Assembly (NCBI GenBank): GCA_963728655.1
Contig: CAVSLD010000002.1
Location: forward strand, 372,001-436,000
DNA: 64,000 nucleotides
Source: Iamia sp963728655
GTDB lineage: Bacteria; Actinomycetota; Acidimicrobiia; Acidimicrobiales; Iamiaceae
Direction: 5' to 3'
The position numbers and the translations under genes were made by a program. A model generated the notes under the pieces. The model saw only the letters and a program-made list of their open reading frames with translations, was not told where the DNA came from and ran no database searches. Position 1 is the first letter of the stretch. The number at the start of each line of letters is the position of its first letter. Shown one piece after another: positions 53,034-60,811 of the stretch.

Positions 53034-54008
53034 CTACGGCAGGCGGCTGAACCAGAGGAGCGAGAGCGACGAGCTGAGGAAGACGAGGAGGAGGGCCAGG
53101 CCCACGAACCAGAGGCCGACCTCGCGGAACTCGGTCTCGAAGCCGACCGAGGAGCCGATGTTGCGGTACACCTCCTCCAGCTCGCCCTCGGAGGCGGCGC
53201 TGAAGGCCTTGCCGTCGGTGGCGTCGGCGATGCGCTCGAGGGCCTCGCGGTCGACGTTGACGGGGATGGGCGCGGGCTCCGACGGCAGCACGATCACGCC
53301 GTTGTCGGTGCCGAAGGCGATGGTGTTGACCGGCACGCCGGCCTCCTTGGCCGCGTTGGCGCCGACCGAGTCGGGGCGGCCGACGGTGGTCTTGCCGTCG
53401 GACATGAGCACGATCGAGGCCGGCACCTCCTCGTTGTCGAGGTCACCCTCGGCCACCGGGGCCTGCTTGACGGCCTGGAGGGCGGCGAAGATGGCCTCGC
53501 CGATGGCGGTGCGCTCGTCGAGCTCCAGTCCGTCGATGGCGGTGCGGACCCGGGCCCGGTCGGTGGTGGGCGGGACGAGGATGGTGCCCGACCCGTTGAA
53601 GCTCACCAGGCCCACGTTGATCTTCTCGGGGACGTTGTCGAGGAAGGTCTTGGCCGCGCTCTGGGCCGCCTCCAGCCGGTTGGGCGGCACGTCCTCGGCC
53701 ATCATCGACAGCGAGGTGTCGATGGCCAGGATCACCGTGGCCCGCTCGCGCGGCACCCGCTCCTCGCGCGCCGGTCGGGCCAGGGCCACCACCATCGACG
53801 ACAGGGCCAGCAGGATGACCAGGGCCGGGATGTGGCGACGCCACCCGGGCGACCTCGGCGCCACGCTCTGGAGCAGGTCGAGGTTGGTGAAGCGCACCGC
53901 GTAGGTGCGGCGCCGGGTCTGCAGCACGACGTAGACCGCACCGATGGCGGCCACCAGCACCAGCAGCCACAGCTTGCCGGGGGAGAGGTAGGTGAGGGCG
54001 AGGGTCAT
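53034..54008 (-). CDS. VWA-domain membrane protein (BatA-like)
   Basis: 324 residues. N-terminal helices (KLWLLVLVAAIGAVYVVLQ and IPALVILLALSSMVVALA), a VWA domain with MIDAS motif AIDTSLSMMAEDVPP (DxSxS), and a C-terminal helix (LWFVGLALLLVFLSSSLSLLW). Binds a divalent metal and partner proteins at the membrane surface. Third gene of the MoxR-DUF58-VWA unit, typical of the MoxR AAA+ systems that mature or fold protein complexes. Confidence 0.88.
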   Translation of the reverse strand: MTLALTYLSPGKLWLLVLVAAIGAVYVVLQTRRRTYAVRFTNLDLLQSVAPRSPGWRRHIPALVILLALSSMVVALARPAREERVPRERATVILAIDTSLSMMAEDVPPNRLEAAQSAAKTFLDNVPEKINVGLVSFNGSGTILVPPTTDRARVRTAIDGLELDERTAIGEAIFAALQAVKQAPVAEGDLDNEEVPASIVLMSDGKTTVGRPDSVGANAAKEAGVPVNTIAFGTDNGVIVLPSEPAPIPVNVDREALERIADATDGKAFSAASEGELEEVYRNIGSSVGFETEFREVGLWFVGLALLLVFLSSSLSLLWFSRLP

Positions 54009-54025
54009 GGGGGCTCGGTGCAGGG

Positions 54026-54967
54026 TCAGGCGGGGGTGCGGGGGGCGATGTCGCCGAGGCGGTCCCGGCGACGGGCGACGAAGTGGACGATGTCGAGGAG
54101 CCAGTCGCGGTCGGTGCGCAGCTGGAGGTGGTCGGCGCCCGCGCTGCGGATGGCCGCGGCGATGGCGTCGCGCTGGGCCTGGGCCGCCGCCGCGTAGCGC
54201 TCCCGGACCTTGGGGTTGGCGGTCTGGATCTCCAGCACCTCCCCGGTGCGGGGGTCGACCAGCGACAGCACCCCGACCGACGGGAGCTCGACCTCGCGGG
54301 GATCGACGACCTCGATGCACACCGTCTCGTGGCGCACCGCGACCTGGGCCAGCCGCTGCTGCCAGGTCTCGGGGGGCTCGAGGAAGTCCGACACCACGGC
54401 CACCAGGCCGCGGCGCCGGGCGATGCCGCCGAGGGTCATGAGGGCGCCGGCCAGGTCGGTGCGCCCCGACGGCTGGTGCGACGAGGCGATGAGGCGGTGC
54501 AGGACGGCCATGAGGTGGTCCTTGCCGCCCCGGGCCGGGACGATCTGGTTCCCGTCGGGGCCGGCCATGACCGCACCGATGCGGTTGCCGGTGCGGTGCG
54601 TGAGGAACCCGACGGCGGCGGCCGCGGACACGGCCAGGTCGCGCTTCTCGCACCAGGCCGTGCCGAAGTCGAGGCTCGGGGAGTCGTCGGCGAGGATCCA
54701 GCACTCCAGCTCGCGGTCCGCGATGGTCTCGCGCACGTGCGGGTCGGTCATGCGGGCGGTGACGTTCCAGTCGATCCGGCGCACGTCGTCGCCGGGGGAG
54801 TAGAGGCGGGTCTCGCCCTGCTCGGAGCCCTGTCCCGGCACCAGACCCATGTACTCACCGTGGAGCAGGCCGTCGAGGCGGCGGCGCACGACGAGGTCGA
54901 GGCGCCGCAGCACCTCGGAGGGGTCGCTCTGGCGGACCCGGGGCGGGACGTGGGCCGGGGCGGGCAC
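54026..54967 (-). CDS. DUF58 domain protein (MoxR-associated)
   Basis: 313 residues from GTG. RRLDLVVRRRLDGLLHGEYMG and RLYSPGDDVRRIDWNVTAR are DUF58 hallmarks, followed by a VWA-like region with DDSPSLDFGT and VVSDFLEPP. In MoxR clusters this protein acts as a partner of the AAA+ ATPase. 3-base gap after the MoxR stop and 17 bases before the BatA-like gene. Confidence 0.9.
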   Translation of the reverse strand: MPAPAHVPPRVRQSDPSEVLRRLDLVVRRRLDGLLHGEYMGLVPGQGSEQGETRLYSPGDDVRRIDWNVTARMTDPHVRETIADRELECWILADDSPSLDFGTAWCEKRDLAVSAAAAVGFLTHRTGNRIGAVMAGPDGNQIVPARGGKDHLMAVLHRLIASSHQPSGRTDLAGALMTLGGIARRRGLVAVVSDFLEPPETWQQRLAQVAVRHETVCIEVVDPREVELPSVGVLSLVDPRTGEVLEIQTANPKVRERYAAAAQAQRDAIAAAIRSAGADHLQLRTDRDWLLDIVHFVARRRDRLGDIAPRTPA

Positions 54968-54970
54968 GGG

Positions 54971-56317
54971 TCAGGCCGAGCGCTCGCCGCCGGCATCGGG
55001 CCGGGTGGGGTCGACGGGGGCCCACGGGCTGCGGTCGGCGGGGTCGGGGGCGGGCCAGCCGGGTGACGCCCCGGGCCCGCCCGGGCCGGGCGCCGTGCCG
55101 GGTCCGGCGCCGTAGGGGCCGCCGGCGGGGGTGCCGTCGCCGCCGGGACGGGGACCGTAGGGCCCCCCCGAGGGGGTGGCGCCGGCCTGGGGACCGGGGC
55201 CGTAGGCCCCGACCGGGATGGGCGAGGCGCCCGCGGGGGCGCCGTAGGGCCCGCCGCCGCCCGGGCCGCCGTAGCCCCCGGACGGGCCCGTCGGGGCTGC
55301 GCCGAGGGGGGCCGCCTGGCGGGGGGCGGGCACGGTGGAGAGCACCCGGGCCAGCACCTGGTCGGGGGTGACGCCCTGGGCCAGGGCCTCGTAGCTGAGC
55401 ACCAGGCGGTGCCGGAGCACGTCGGGGGCCACGTCGAAGACGTCCTGGGGCACGAGGTGGTCACGCCCCCGCAGCAGGGCGAGGGACCGCCCGGCCCGCA
55501 CCAGGCCCAGGCTGGCCCGGGGGGAGCCGCCGTAGGTGACCAGCGGGTCCAGGTCCGACAGGGCGTAGTTGGCCGGGTACCGCGTGGCCAGGACGAGGGT
55601 CACGGCGTAGTCGACCACGCCGCGGTCGATGCGGACGGCGTCGGCCGAGACCTGCAGGGACCGCAGCTCCTCGAGGGTCAGCACCGTCTCGGGCTCGGGG
55701 GCCTTCACGCCCATCCGGTAGACGATGTCGACCTCCTCGCCGGCGGTCGGGTAGTCGACCACGACCTTCATGAGGAAGCGGTCGCGCTGGGCCTCGGGCA
55801 GGGGGTACACGCCCTCGGACTCGATCGGGTTCTGGGTGGCCAGCACCAGGAAGGGGTCGGGCACCGGGAAGGTCTTGCCGCCGATCGACACCTGGCGCTC
55901 GGCCATGACCTCCAGCAGCGAGGACTGGACCTTGGCCGGGGCCCGGTTGATCTCGTCGGCCAGGAGGAAGTTCACGAACACCGGGCCCAGCTCGATGTCG
56001 AACTCCTCCTTGCTGGCCCGGAAGATCCGGGTGCCCATGACGTCGGCGGGCAGGAGGTCGGGGGTGAACTGGATGCGGGCGAAGGTGCCACCCACGGTGC
56101 GGGCCAGGGTCTCGGCCGCCAGCGTCTTGGCCAGGCCGGGGACGCCCTCGAGCAGGCAGTGGCCCTTGGAGAGGAGGGCCACCATCAGCCGCTCCACGGC
56201 CCGGTCCTGGCCCACGATGACCCGCCGGACCTCGGACTGGACCCGGTCGAGCAGGCGCGCCGCCTCCGCCGCGGAGGGCGGGTCAGGGGTGGTCTCGGGG
56301 GCGGGCGTGTCGGACAT
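54971..56317 (-). CDS. MoxR-family AAA+ ATPase with Gly/Pro/Tyr-rich tail
   Basis: 448 residues from ATG 56317, preceded by GGAGG at good spacing. Walker A LLEGVPGLAKT, Walker B FLLADEINRAP, sensor 1 LATQNPIES. The ATPase and lid end about residue 340; the last ~100 residues are a Gly/Pro/Ala/Tyr-rich disordered tail with repeated GGPYG motifs, longer than usual for MoxR. It drives the DUF58/VWA system and probably remodels a membrane-linked complex. Confidence 0.93.
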   Translation of the reverse strand: MSDTPAPETTPDPPSAAEAARLLDRVQSEVRRVIVGQDRAVERLMVALLSKGHCLLEGVPGLAKTLAAETLARTVGGTFARIQFTPDLLPADVMGTRIFRASKEEFDIELGPVFVNFLLADEINRAPAKVQSSLLEVMAERQVSIGGKTFPVPDPFLVLATQNPIESEGVYPLPEAQRDRFLMKVVVDYPTAGEEVDIVYRMGVKAPEPETVLTLEELRSLQVSADAVRIDRGVVDYAVTLVLATRYPANYALSDLDPLVTYGGSPRASLGLVRAGRSLALLRGRDHLVPQDVFDVAPDVLRHRLVLSYEALAQGVTPDQVLARVLSTVPAPRQAAPLGAAPTGPSGGYGGPGGGGPYGAPAGASPIPVGAYGPGPQAGATPSGGPYGPRPGGDGTPAGGPYGAGPGTAPGPGGPGASPGWPAPDPADRSPWAPVDPTRPDAGGERSA

Positions 56318-56489
56318 CGGTCCTCCGGGTGGGGCCCGCCGCAGGGGCGCGGGCGGCGGGCGCGAGGCGGGTCGCGCCAGGGTAGAGGGCCGGGACCTCC
56401 AGGTGACCCTCGCGCCGGGGGTGGCGTCCCCGCCTCCGGGCGCCCCGGGTGCGCCCGGCCCGCCGGGTCCGCAGGGGTACCTTGCGGGC

Positions 56490-57203
56490 ATGCGGTTGCT
56501 GGTGGTCGAGGACGAGGTCGACCTGGCCGACGCCCTGGCCCGGGGCCTGCGGCGCGAGGGCTACGCGGTCGACGTGGCCCACGACGGGGCCGAGGCCGTC
56601 GACCGGCTGCGGGTGACCGCCTACGACCTGCTCTGCCTCGACCTCAACCTGCCCGACACCGACGGCCTCGCGCTGTGCCGACGGCTGCGGACGGACCCGA
56701 CCCTGGCCCCCGGCGACGACGTCCCGGCGCCGCGGGTCCTCATGCTCACCGCCCGGGACTCGGTCGACGACCGGGTGGCGGGGCTCGACGAGGGCGCCGA
56801 CGACTACCTGGTGAAGCCCTTCTCCTTCGCCGAGGTCTCGGCCCGGGTGCGGTCGCTGCTGCGGCGCGACGCCGGGCGCACCGGCTCCGAGCTGCGGGTC
56901 GGGCCCCTGCGCCTCGACGCAGCCCGCTTCGAGGCCTGGCGCGACGACCGTCGCCTCGACCTCACGGCCAAGGAGTTCGCCCTGCTCCGCTACTTCATGG
57001 CCCACCCCGGGCACGTGATGAGCCAGGAGCGCCTCCTCGAGCACGTGTGGGACGAGCACGCCGACCCCTTCACCAACACGGTGCGGGTCACCGTCGGCAC
57101 CCTGCGCCGCAAGCTCCAGGTCGACGACGAGGACGCCCTGATCGAGACCGTGGTGGGCCGGGGCTACCGACTGGTCGACGCCGAGGGCGGGGACGGGCCG
57201 TGA
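56490..57203 (+). CDS. OmpR/PhoB-family response regulator
   Basis: 237 residues. Receiver domain: MRLLVVEDEVDLADAL (acidic pocket), phosphorylated Asp in LLCLDLNLPDTDG, Lys in YLVKPFSFAE. C-terminal winged helix with LTAKEFALLRYFMAHPGHVMSQE and VRVTVGTLRRKL. TACCTT lies 10 bases before the ATG. Its stop overlaps the kinase GTG (GTGA). Target genes unknown. Confidence 0.94.
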   Translation: MRLLVVEDEVDLADALARGLRREGYAVDVAHDGAEAVDRLRVTAYDLLCLDLNLPDTDGLALCRRLRTDPTLAPGDDVPAPRVLMLTARDSVDDRVAGLDEGADDYLVKPFSFAEVSARVRSLLRRDAGRTGSELRVGPLRLDAARFEAWRDDRRLDLTAKEFALLRYFMAHPGHVMSQERLLEHVWDEHADPFTNTVRVTVGTLRRKLQVDDEDALIETVVGRGYRLVDAEGGDGP

Positions 57204-58525
57204 CCGGTCCCGGTCCCGACGGCGGGGCCGAGGGGGCCGGTCCGACGGTCCCCGTGGGGCCCACCTCGGGGCGCATGACCACCCGCCGGGTGGAGGAGCT
57301 GGCCCTCCGGCTCCCGGACTGGATGGGCTCGATCCGCTTCCGGCTGACGGCGCTGTACTCGATCGTGCTCTTCGGCCTGGCCGCCACCCTGGTCGGGGGC
57401 ATCTACCTGGCCCTCGCGGCCCGCCTCGACGACGACTCCATGGCCCGCAGCAGCCGCCCGGCCGTCATCAACACGGTCCTCCCCGACGGCACGGTGGTCC
57501 GCCAGCGGGTGGAGGTCACCGAGCTGGAGACCTTCGAGGAGGGCGTCAACCGGCGGGCCCTCCAGCTGCTGCGCACCTACAGCTTCTCCGCGGTGGCGGT
57601 GCTCTTCGTGGCCAGCCTGGGCGTGGGCTGGCTGATCGCCGGTCGGGTCCTCGCCCCCATCGACCGCATCACCGCGGTGGCCCGCGACATCCAGGCCACC
57701 GACCTGTCGCGGCGCATCGACCTCCGGGGCCCGCCCGACGAGCTCAAGGACCTGGCCGACACCTTCGACGACATGCTGGGCCGCCTCGACGACGCCTTCT
57801 CCCAGCAGCAGCGGTTCATCCAGGAGGCGTCCCACGAGCTCCGCAACCCGCTGGCGGTGATCCGCACCAACCTCGACGTCGCCCTGGCCGACCCCGAGGC
57901 CAGCAGCGAGGACCTGCGCCAGACGGCCGAGGTGGTGAACCGCTCGGTGGCCCGCATGGGCGTCCTGGTCGACGACCTGCTCACCTACGCCCGCGAGGGC
58001 GCCCCCACCCGGCCCCGCCGCCGGGTGCCGCTCGGCGGGGTGGTCGACGACACCGCGGCCGAGTTCGGTGCCACCGCCGCGGCCCGGGGCCTGGGCCTGG
58101 AGGTCGAGGTGAGCGGGCCCGGTGTGCGCGACGCCGCCGTGGTCCTGGCCGACCGGGTGGCGGTGCGCCAGGCCGTGGCCAACCTGGTGGCCAACGCGGT
58201 GCGCCTGGCCCCGGAGGGCACCACGGTGCGCCTGGCCCTGGGGGTGGCCGGGCCGTGGGCGTGGGTGGCCGTCGACGATGCCGGCCCGGGGATCTCGCCG
58301 GGCGACCACGACCACGTGTTCGAGCGCTTCTGGCGGGGCGACGGGCGCCGGGCCCGGGCCGAGGGCCGCAGCGGCCTCGGGCTGTCGATCGTGCGGGAGA
58401 TCGCCGAGGCCCACGGGGGCGAGGTCCGCCTGGCCGACAACGCCCGGGGTGGCTCGACGTTCACCCTGTGGCTGCCGGCCGCGGGCGACGACCGCACCCC
58501 GGCGCCGGTGGCCGCCCCCACCTGA
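57200..58525 (+). CDS. Sensor histidine kinase
   Basis: 441 residues. Two membrane helices (around 56-78 and 145-165) flank an extracytoplasmic loop of about 65 residues; HAMP domain RVLAPIDRITAVARDIQATD; H box EASHELRNPLAVIRT (phospho-His); N box VANLVANAVRLAPEG; G boxes DDAGPGISPG and GRSGLGLSIVREI. Partner of the preceding regulator (GTGA overlap). The signal is not predictable. Confidence 0.94.
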   Translation: MTGPGPDGGAEGAGPTVPVGPTSGRMTTRRVEELALRLPDWMGSIRFRLTALYSIVLFGLAATLVGGIYLALAARLDDDSMARSSRPAVINTVLPDGTVVRQRVEVTELETFEEGVNRRALQLLRTYSFSAVAVLFVASLGVGWLIAGRVLAPIDRITAVARDIQATDLSRRIDLRGPPDELKDLADTFDDMLGRLDDAFSQQQRFIQEASHELRNPLAVIRTNLDVALADPEASSEDLRQTAEVVNRSVARMGVLVDDLLTYAREGAPTRPRRRVPLGGVVDDTAAEFGATAAARGLGLEVEVSGPGVRDAAVVLADRVAVRQAVANLVANAVRLAPEGTTVRLALGVAGPWAWVAVDDAGPGISPGDHDHVFERFWRGDGRRARAEGRSGLGLSIVREIAEAHGGEVRLADNARGGSTFTLWLPAAGDDRTPAPVAAPT

Positions 58526-58586
58526 GCCCCGGTGGGACCGAGGGCGGCGCCCCGTCTACCGTCGGCGTCCCCGACCGAGGAGAGCC

Positions 58587-58922
58587 ATGAGCATCGTCAT
58601 CATCAACGCCATCACCGTCCCCAGCGACAGCGGCGACGAGCTGGCGAAGCGGTTCGCGGCCCGGGCCGGGGCGGTCGACGGCCAGGAGGGCTTCGAGGGC
58701 TTCGAGCTGCTCCAGCCCACCGACGGCCGCGACCAGTGGCTGGTGGTGACCCGCTGGCGCGACCAGGGGTCCTTCGAGGCCTGGATGGCGTCACCCGCCT
58801 TCGGCCACGGCCACCGCTCGGCCCAGGAGCGCGAGGGTGGCGACGCCCCGGCGCCCGTGTCGATCTCGAGCGAGGTGTGGGCCTTCGCCCCCGCCGGCGG
58901 GTCGCAGCCCGAGGGGGGTTGA
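58587..58922 (+). CDS. Antibiotic biosynthesis monooxygenase (ABM) domain protein
   Basis: 111 residues. MSIVIINAITVP, FAARAGAVDGQEGFEGFELL and VTRWRDQGSFEAWMASPAF fit the dimeric ferredoxin-like ABM fold, some members of which degrade haem (MhuD/IsdG type). A haem-ligand role cannot be confirmed; HGHRSAQ is a candidate His region. Ribosome site GAGGAGAG precedes the ATG; TACCGT is a likely -10. Confidence 0.85.
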   Translation: MSIVIINAITVPSDSGDELAKRFAARAGAVDGQEGFEGFELLQPTDGRDQWLVVTRWRDQGSFEAWMASPAFGHGHRSAQEREGGDAPAPVSISSEVWAFAPAGGSQPEGG

Positions 58923-58923
58923 G

Positions 58924-59295
58924 CTGCTCGCCACGGCCCTCTCGGGCGCCCACCAGGTCGGCGCCTGGGTGGTGGTCGGCGGCAACGGCATCGCCGGCGC
59001 GTGGGCCCTCGCCGCCCACTGGCGCCCCGCCCTGCGGGTGGCCGCGCTGTGGTGGTTCACCATCGCCGTCCAGGCCTCGATCTTCGTCGAGGTCGGCCTG
59101 GGCGTGGCCTACCAGCGCAGCTCGGGCATCGACCCCACCCAGCTGCACCTGCTCTACGGCTTCGCCTCGCTGTTCGCGGTGGGGATCCTCTACTCCTACC
59201 GCACCCAGCTGGCCCACCGGCTCTACCTGCTCTACGGCGGCGGTGGCCTCTTCCTGATGGGCATGGGCATCCGCTCCATGGTCCTGCACACCTGA
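58924..59295 (+). CDS. Four-helix membrane protein, start uncertain
   Basis: Hydrophobic segments around LLATALSGAHQVGAWVVVGG, LRVAALWWFTIAVQASIFVEVG, LLYGFASLFAVGILYSY and LLYGGGGLFLMGMGIRSM give about four helices. The coding part begins right after the ABM gene; no ATG/GTG occurs at that point, so the start could be CTG 58924, GTG 58969, or an upstream GTG (58837) overlapping the ABM gene. No known function. Confidence 0.6.
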   Translation: MLATALSGAHQVGAWVVVGGNGIAGAWALAAHWRPALRVAALWWFTIAVQASIFVEVGLGVAYQRSSGIDPTQLHLLYGFASLFAVGILYSYRTQLAHRLYLLYGGGGLFLMGMGIRSMVLHT

Positions 59296-59350
59296 GGACG
59301 GATGCGGTGGGGCCCGGCCCCCTCGACGGGGTGGTCCGGGAGCGACGGAG

Positions 59351-59435
59351 GCCCCGCCGTCGGGTGCGGCCGAGCGGCGGGGCCGGGTGGCGCCGCCTCC
59401 GGGGCGGGGCGCCGTTGCCCGGGCCCCGGAGGCGG
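59351..59435. terminator. Two tandem strong hairpins, bidirectional terminator
   Basis: First hairpin GCCCCGCCG/CGGCGGGGC (59351-59383, 9 bp). Second CCGCCTCCGGGGC/GCCCCGGAGGCGG (59393-59435, 13 perfect base pairs). They separate convergent genes ending at 59295 and 59449. Confidence 0.8.
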
Positions 59436-59448
59436 GAGGGGGTCCGCG

Positions 59449-59919
59449 CTAGGGGAGCGCGGAGGCGGGGATGCGGCCGTAGCCGACCAGGTTCGAGGTC
59501 CAGTAGCTGTCCAGGCGGTCCTCCCGCACCGGCATGCTGCTGTTGCGGGCGTGGACGATCGTGCCGTCGCCCACGTACATGGCCACGTGGCTCACGGTGC
59601 CGCCCGGGCCGCCCGAGCTGTAGAAGACGAGGTCGCCGGGCTCGAGCTGGCTGCGGGAGATGCGCTCGGTCCAGGCGTGCTGGCCGCTGGAGGTGCGGGG
59701 GATGGACGTCACGCCGGCCTGCTTCCAGGACCACGACGTGAGCCCCGAGCAGTCGAAGCCGGTCTCGGGCGAGGAGCCGCCGTAGGTGTAGCGGGTGCCG
59801 ATCTGGCTGCGGGCGGCGTCGACCGCGCTCTGGCCGGGCGTGCACGCGGTGAGCCCGGCGGCGAGGGCGAGGAGGGCGAGGGCGGCCACGACGGGGGCGA
59901 CGCGGAGTCGTCGGGTCAC
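59449..59919 (-). CDS. NlpC/P60-family peptidoglycan hydrolase lipoprotein
   Basis: 156 residues from GTG 59919. Signal peptide with lipobox LTAC at residues 23-26; then the papain-like domain: ARSQIGTRYTYGG, TGFDCSGLTSW (catalytic Cys), GDLVFYSSGG, SHVAMYVGDGTIVHA (catalytic His). Cleaves D-Glu-type or gamma-D-glutamyl-meso-DAP bonds in peptidoglycan stems. Putative promoter TTGCCT-N16-TTACGT lies upstream on the minus strand (about 59960-59990). No c-di-AMP riboswitch core seen. Confidence 0.9.
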   Translation of the reverse strand: MTRRLRVAPVVAALALLALAAGLTACTPGQSAVDAARSQIGTRYTYGGSSPETGFDCSGLTSWSWKQAGVTSIPRTSSGQHAWTERISRSQLEPGDLVFYSSGGPGGTVSHVAMYVGDGTIVHARNSSMPVREDRLDSYWTSNLVGYGRIPASALP

Positions 59920-60130
59920 AGGAGGGGTCCGTTCGAGGAGGTGACGAATGCGTGACGGAACGTAACCTCATCGCAACGTCGAGGCAAGGCGGCCCAGACC
60001 CCGCACCCCCGTCGCGACGTCGGTCACGTCGCCGCTGCCGTCCCGATCGGCACCGGCGACCCGGATGTGACCCTCCACCGGGCCCCACCACCCCGACGGG
60101 TGGCGGCCGCGTCCGCCCTGGGGCCCTGCC

Positions 60131-60367
60131 CTAGAGGTGGACGACGGGACAGGTGACGGTGCGGGTGATCCCGGTCACCATCTGGACCCGCGACACGACC
60201 ATCTTGCCGAGCTCGTCGACCGTGTCCGCCTCGGCCCGGGCGATGACGTCGTAGCTGCCGGTGACGCCCTCGGCCGAGGTGATGCCCGGGATGCCGGCGA
60301 CCTCCTCGGCCACCTGGGCGGCCTTGCCCACCTCGGTCTGGATCAGGACGTAGGCGCTGACGGCCAT
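60131..60367 (-). CDS. Stand-alone Lrp/AsnC ligand-binding (RAM) domain protein
   Basis: 78 residues from ATG 60367. The whole protein is the alpha/beta RAM fold: VSAYVLIQTEVGKAAQVAEE, GVTGSYDVIARAEA and VQMVTGITRTVTCPV. No DNA-binding domain, so it may sense an amino acid or modulate a full-length Lrp partner. GAGGAG lies 8 bases before the ATG. Confidence 0.88.
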   Translation of the reverse strand: MAVSAYVLIQTEVGKAAQVAEEVAGIPGITSAEGVTGSYDVIARAEADTVDELGKMVVSRVQMVTGITRTVTCPVVHL

Positions 60368-60526
60368 GGCTCGCTCCTCGCATGGGTGGGCGCCCGGTGA
60401 CGCCACGGCGGGCCCCAGGCTAGCGGTGACCGACGCCACCCTCCCGGGGCCGGGTCGGCCGGGACCTCGCGTGACGATCTGGTGACGGGACCGGGACACG
60501 GGGTCGTCGGCGTCGAACCCCCCTCC

Positions 60527-60811
60527 ATGGCGGATCGATCTCTCCTCCCCCCGGCGCTCGACGCCGAGCTCGACGAGGCCCTGAGCCTCCTGCCCCTGGT
60601 CGACGTGGTGCCGGACCTGGCCGACCGCGTCTTCCTGCGCCTCACCGACTGCCTGGTGGAGGCGGTGCTGCACGAGGTGCGCGCCCGCCACCGCGAGGGT
60701 GAGCTCGACCGCTCGGCCTACCTCACCGAGCTGTGCGGCCTGGTGGTCGCCCTCGAGGAGCGCGACCTGCTGGGGCGGGGCTGGTCCGGGCCCCGGAGGG
60801 CGTCGGACTAG
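60527..60811 (+). CDS. Small helical protein, unknown
   Basis: 94 residues. Mostly helical: ADRVFLRLTDCLVEAVLHEVR and TELCGLVVALEERDLL; no recognisable domain. ATG 60527 is the first in-frame ATG; an in-frame GTG at 60482 would add 15 residues. Its TAG shares bases with the TAG of pckG on the opposite strand (CTAG at 60808-60811), so the two genes end on each other. Confidence 0.6.
   Translation: MADRSLLPPALDAELDEALSLLPLVDVVPDLADRVFLRLTDCLVEAVLHEVRARHREGELDRSAYLTELCGLVVALEERDLLGRGWSGPRRASD

Noticed and set aside
59920..60130. c-di-AMP (ydaO) riboswitch upstream of the NlpC/P60 gene
   Set aside because: This riboswitch often precedes such genes in actinobacteria, but I could not find its conserved core in either strand here.
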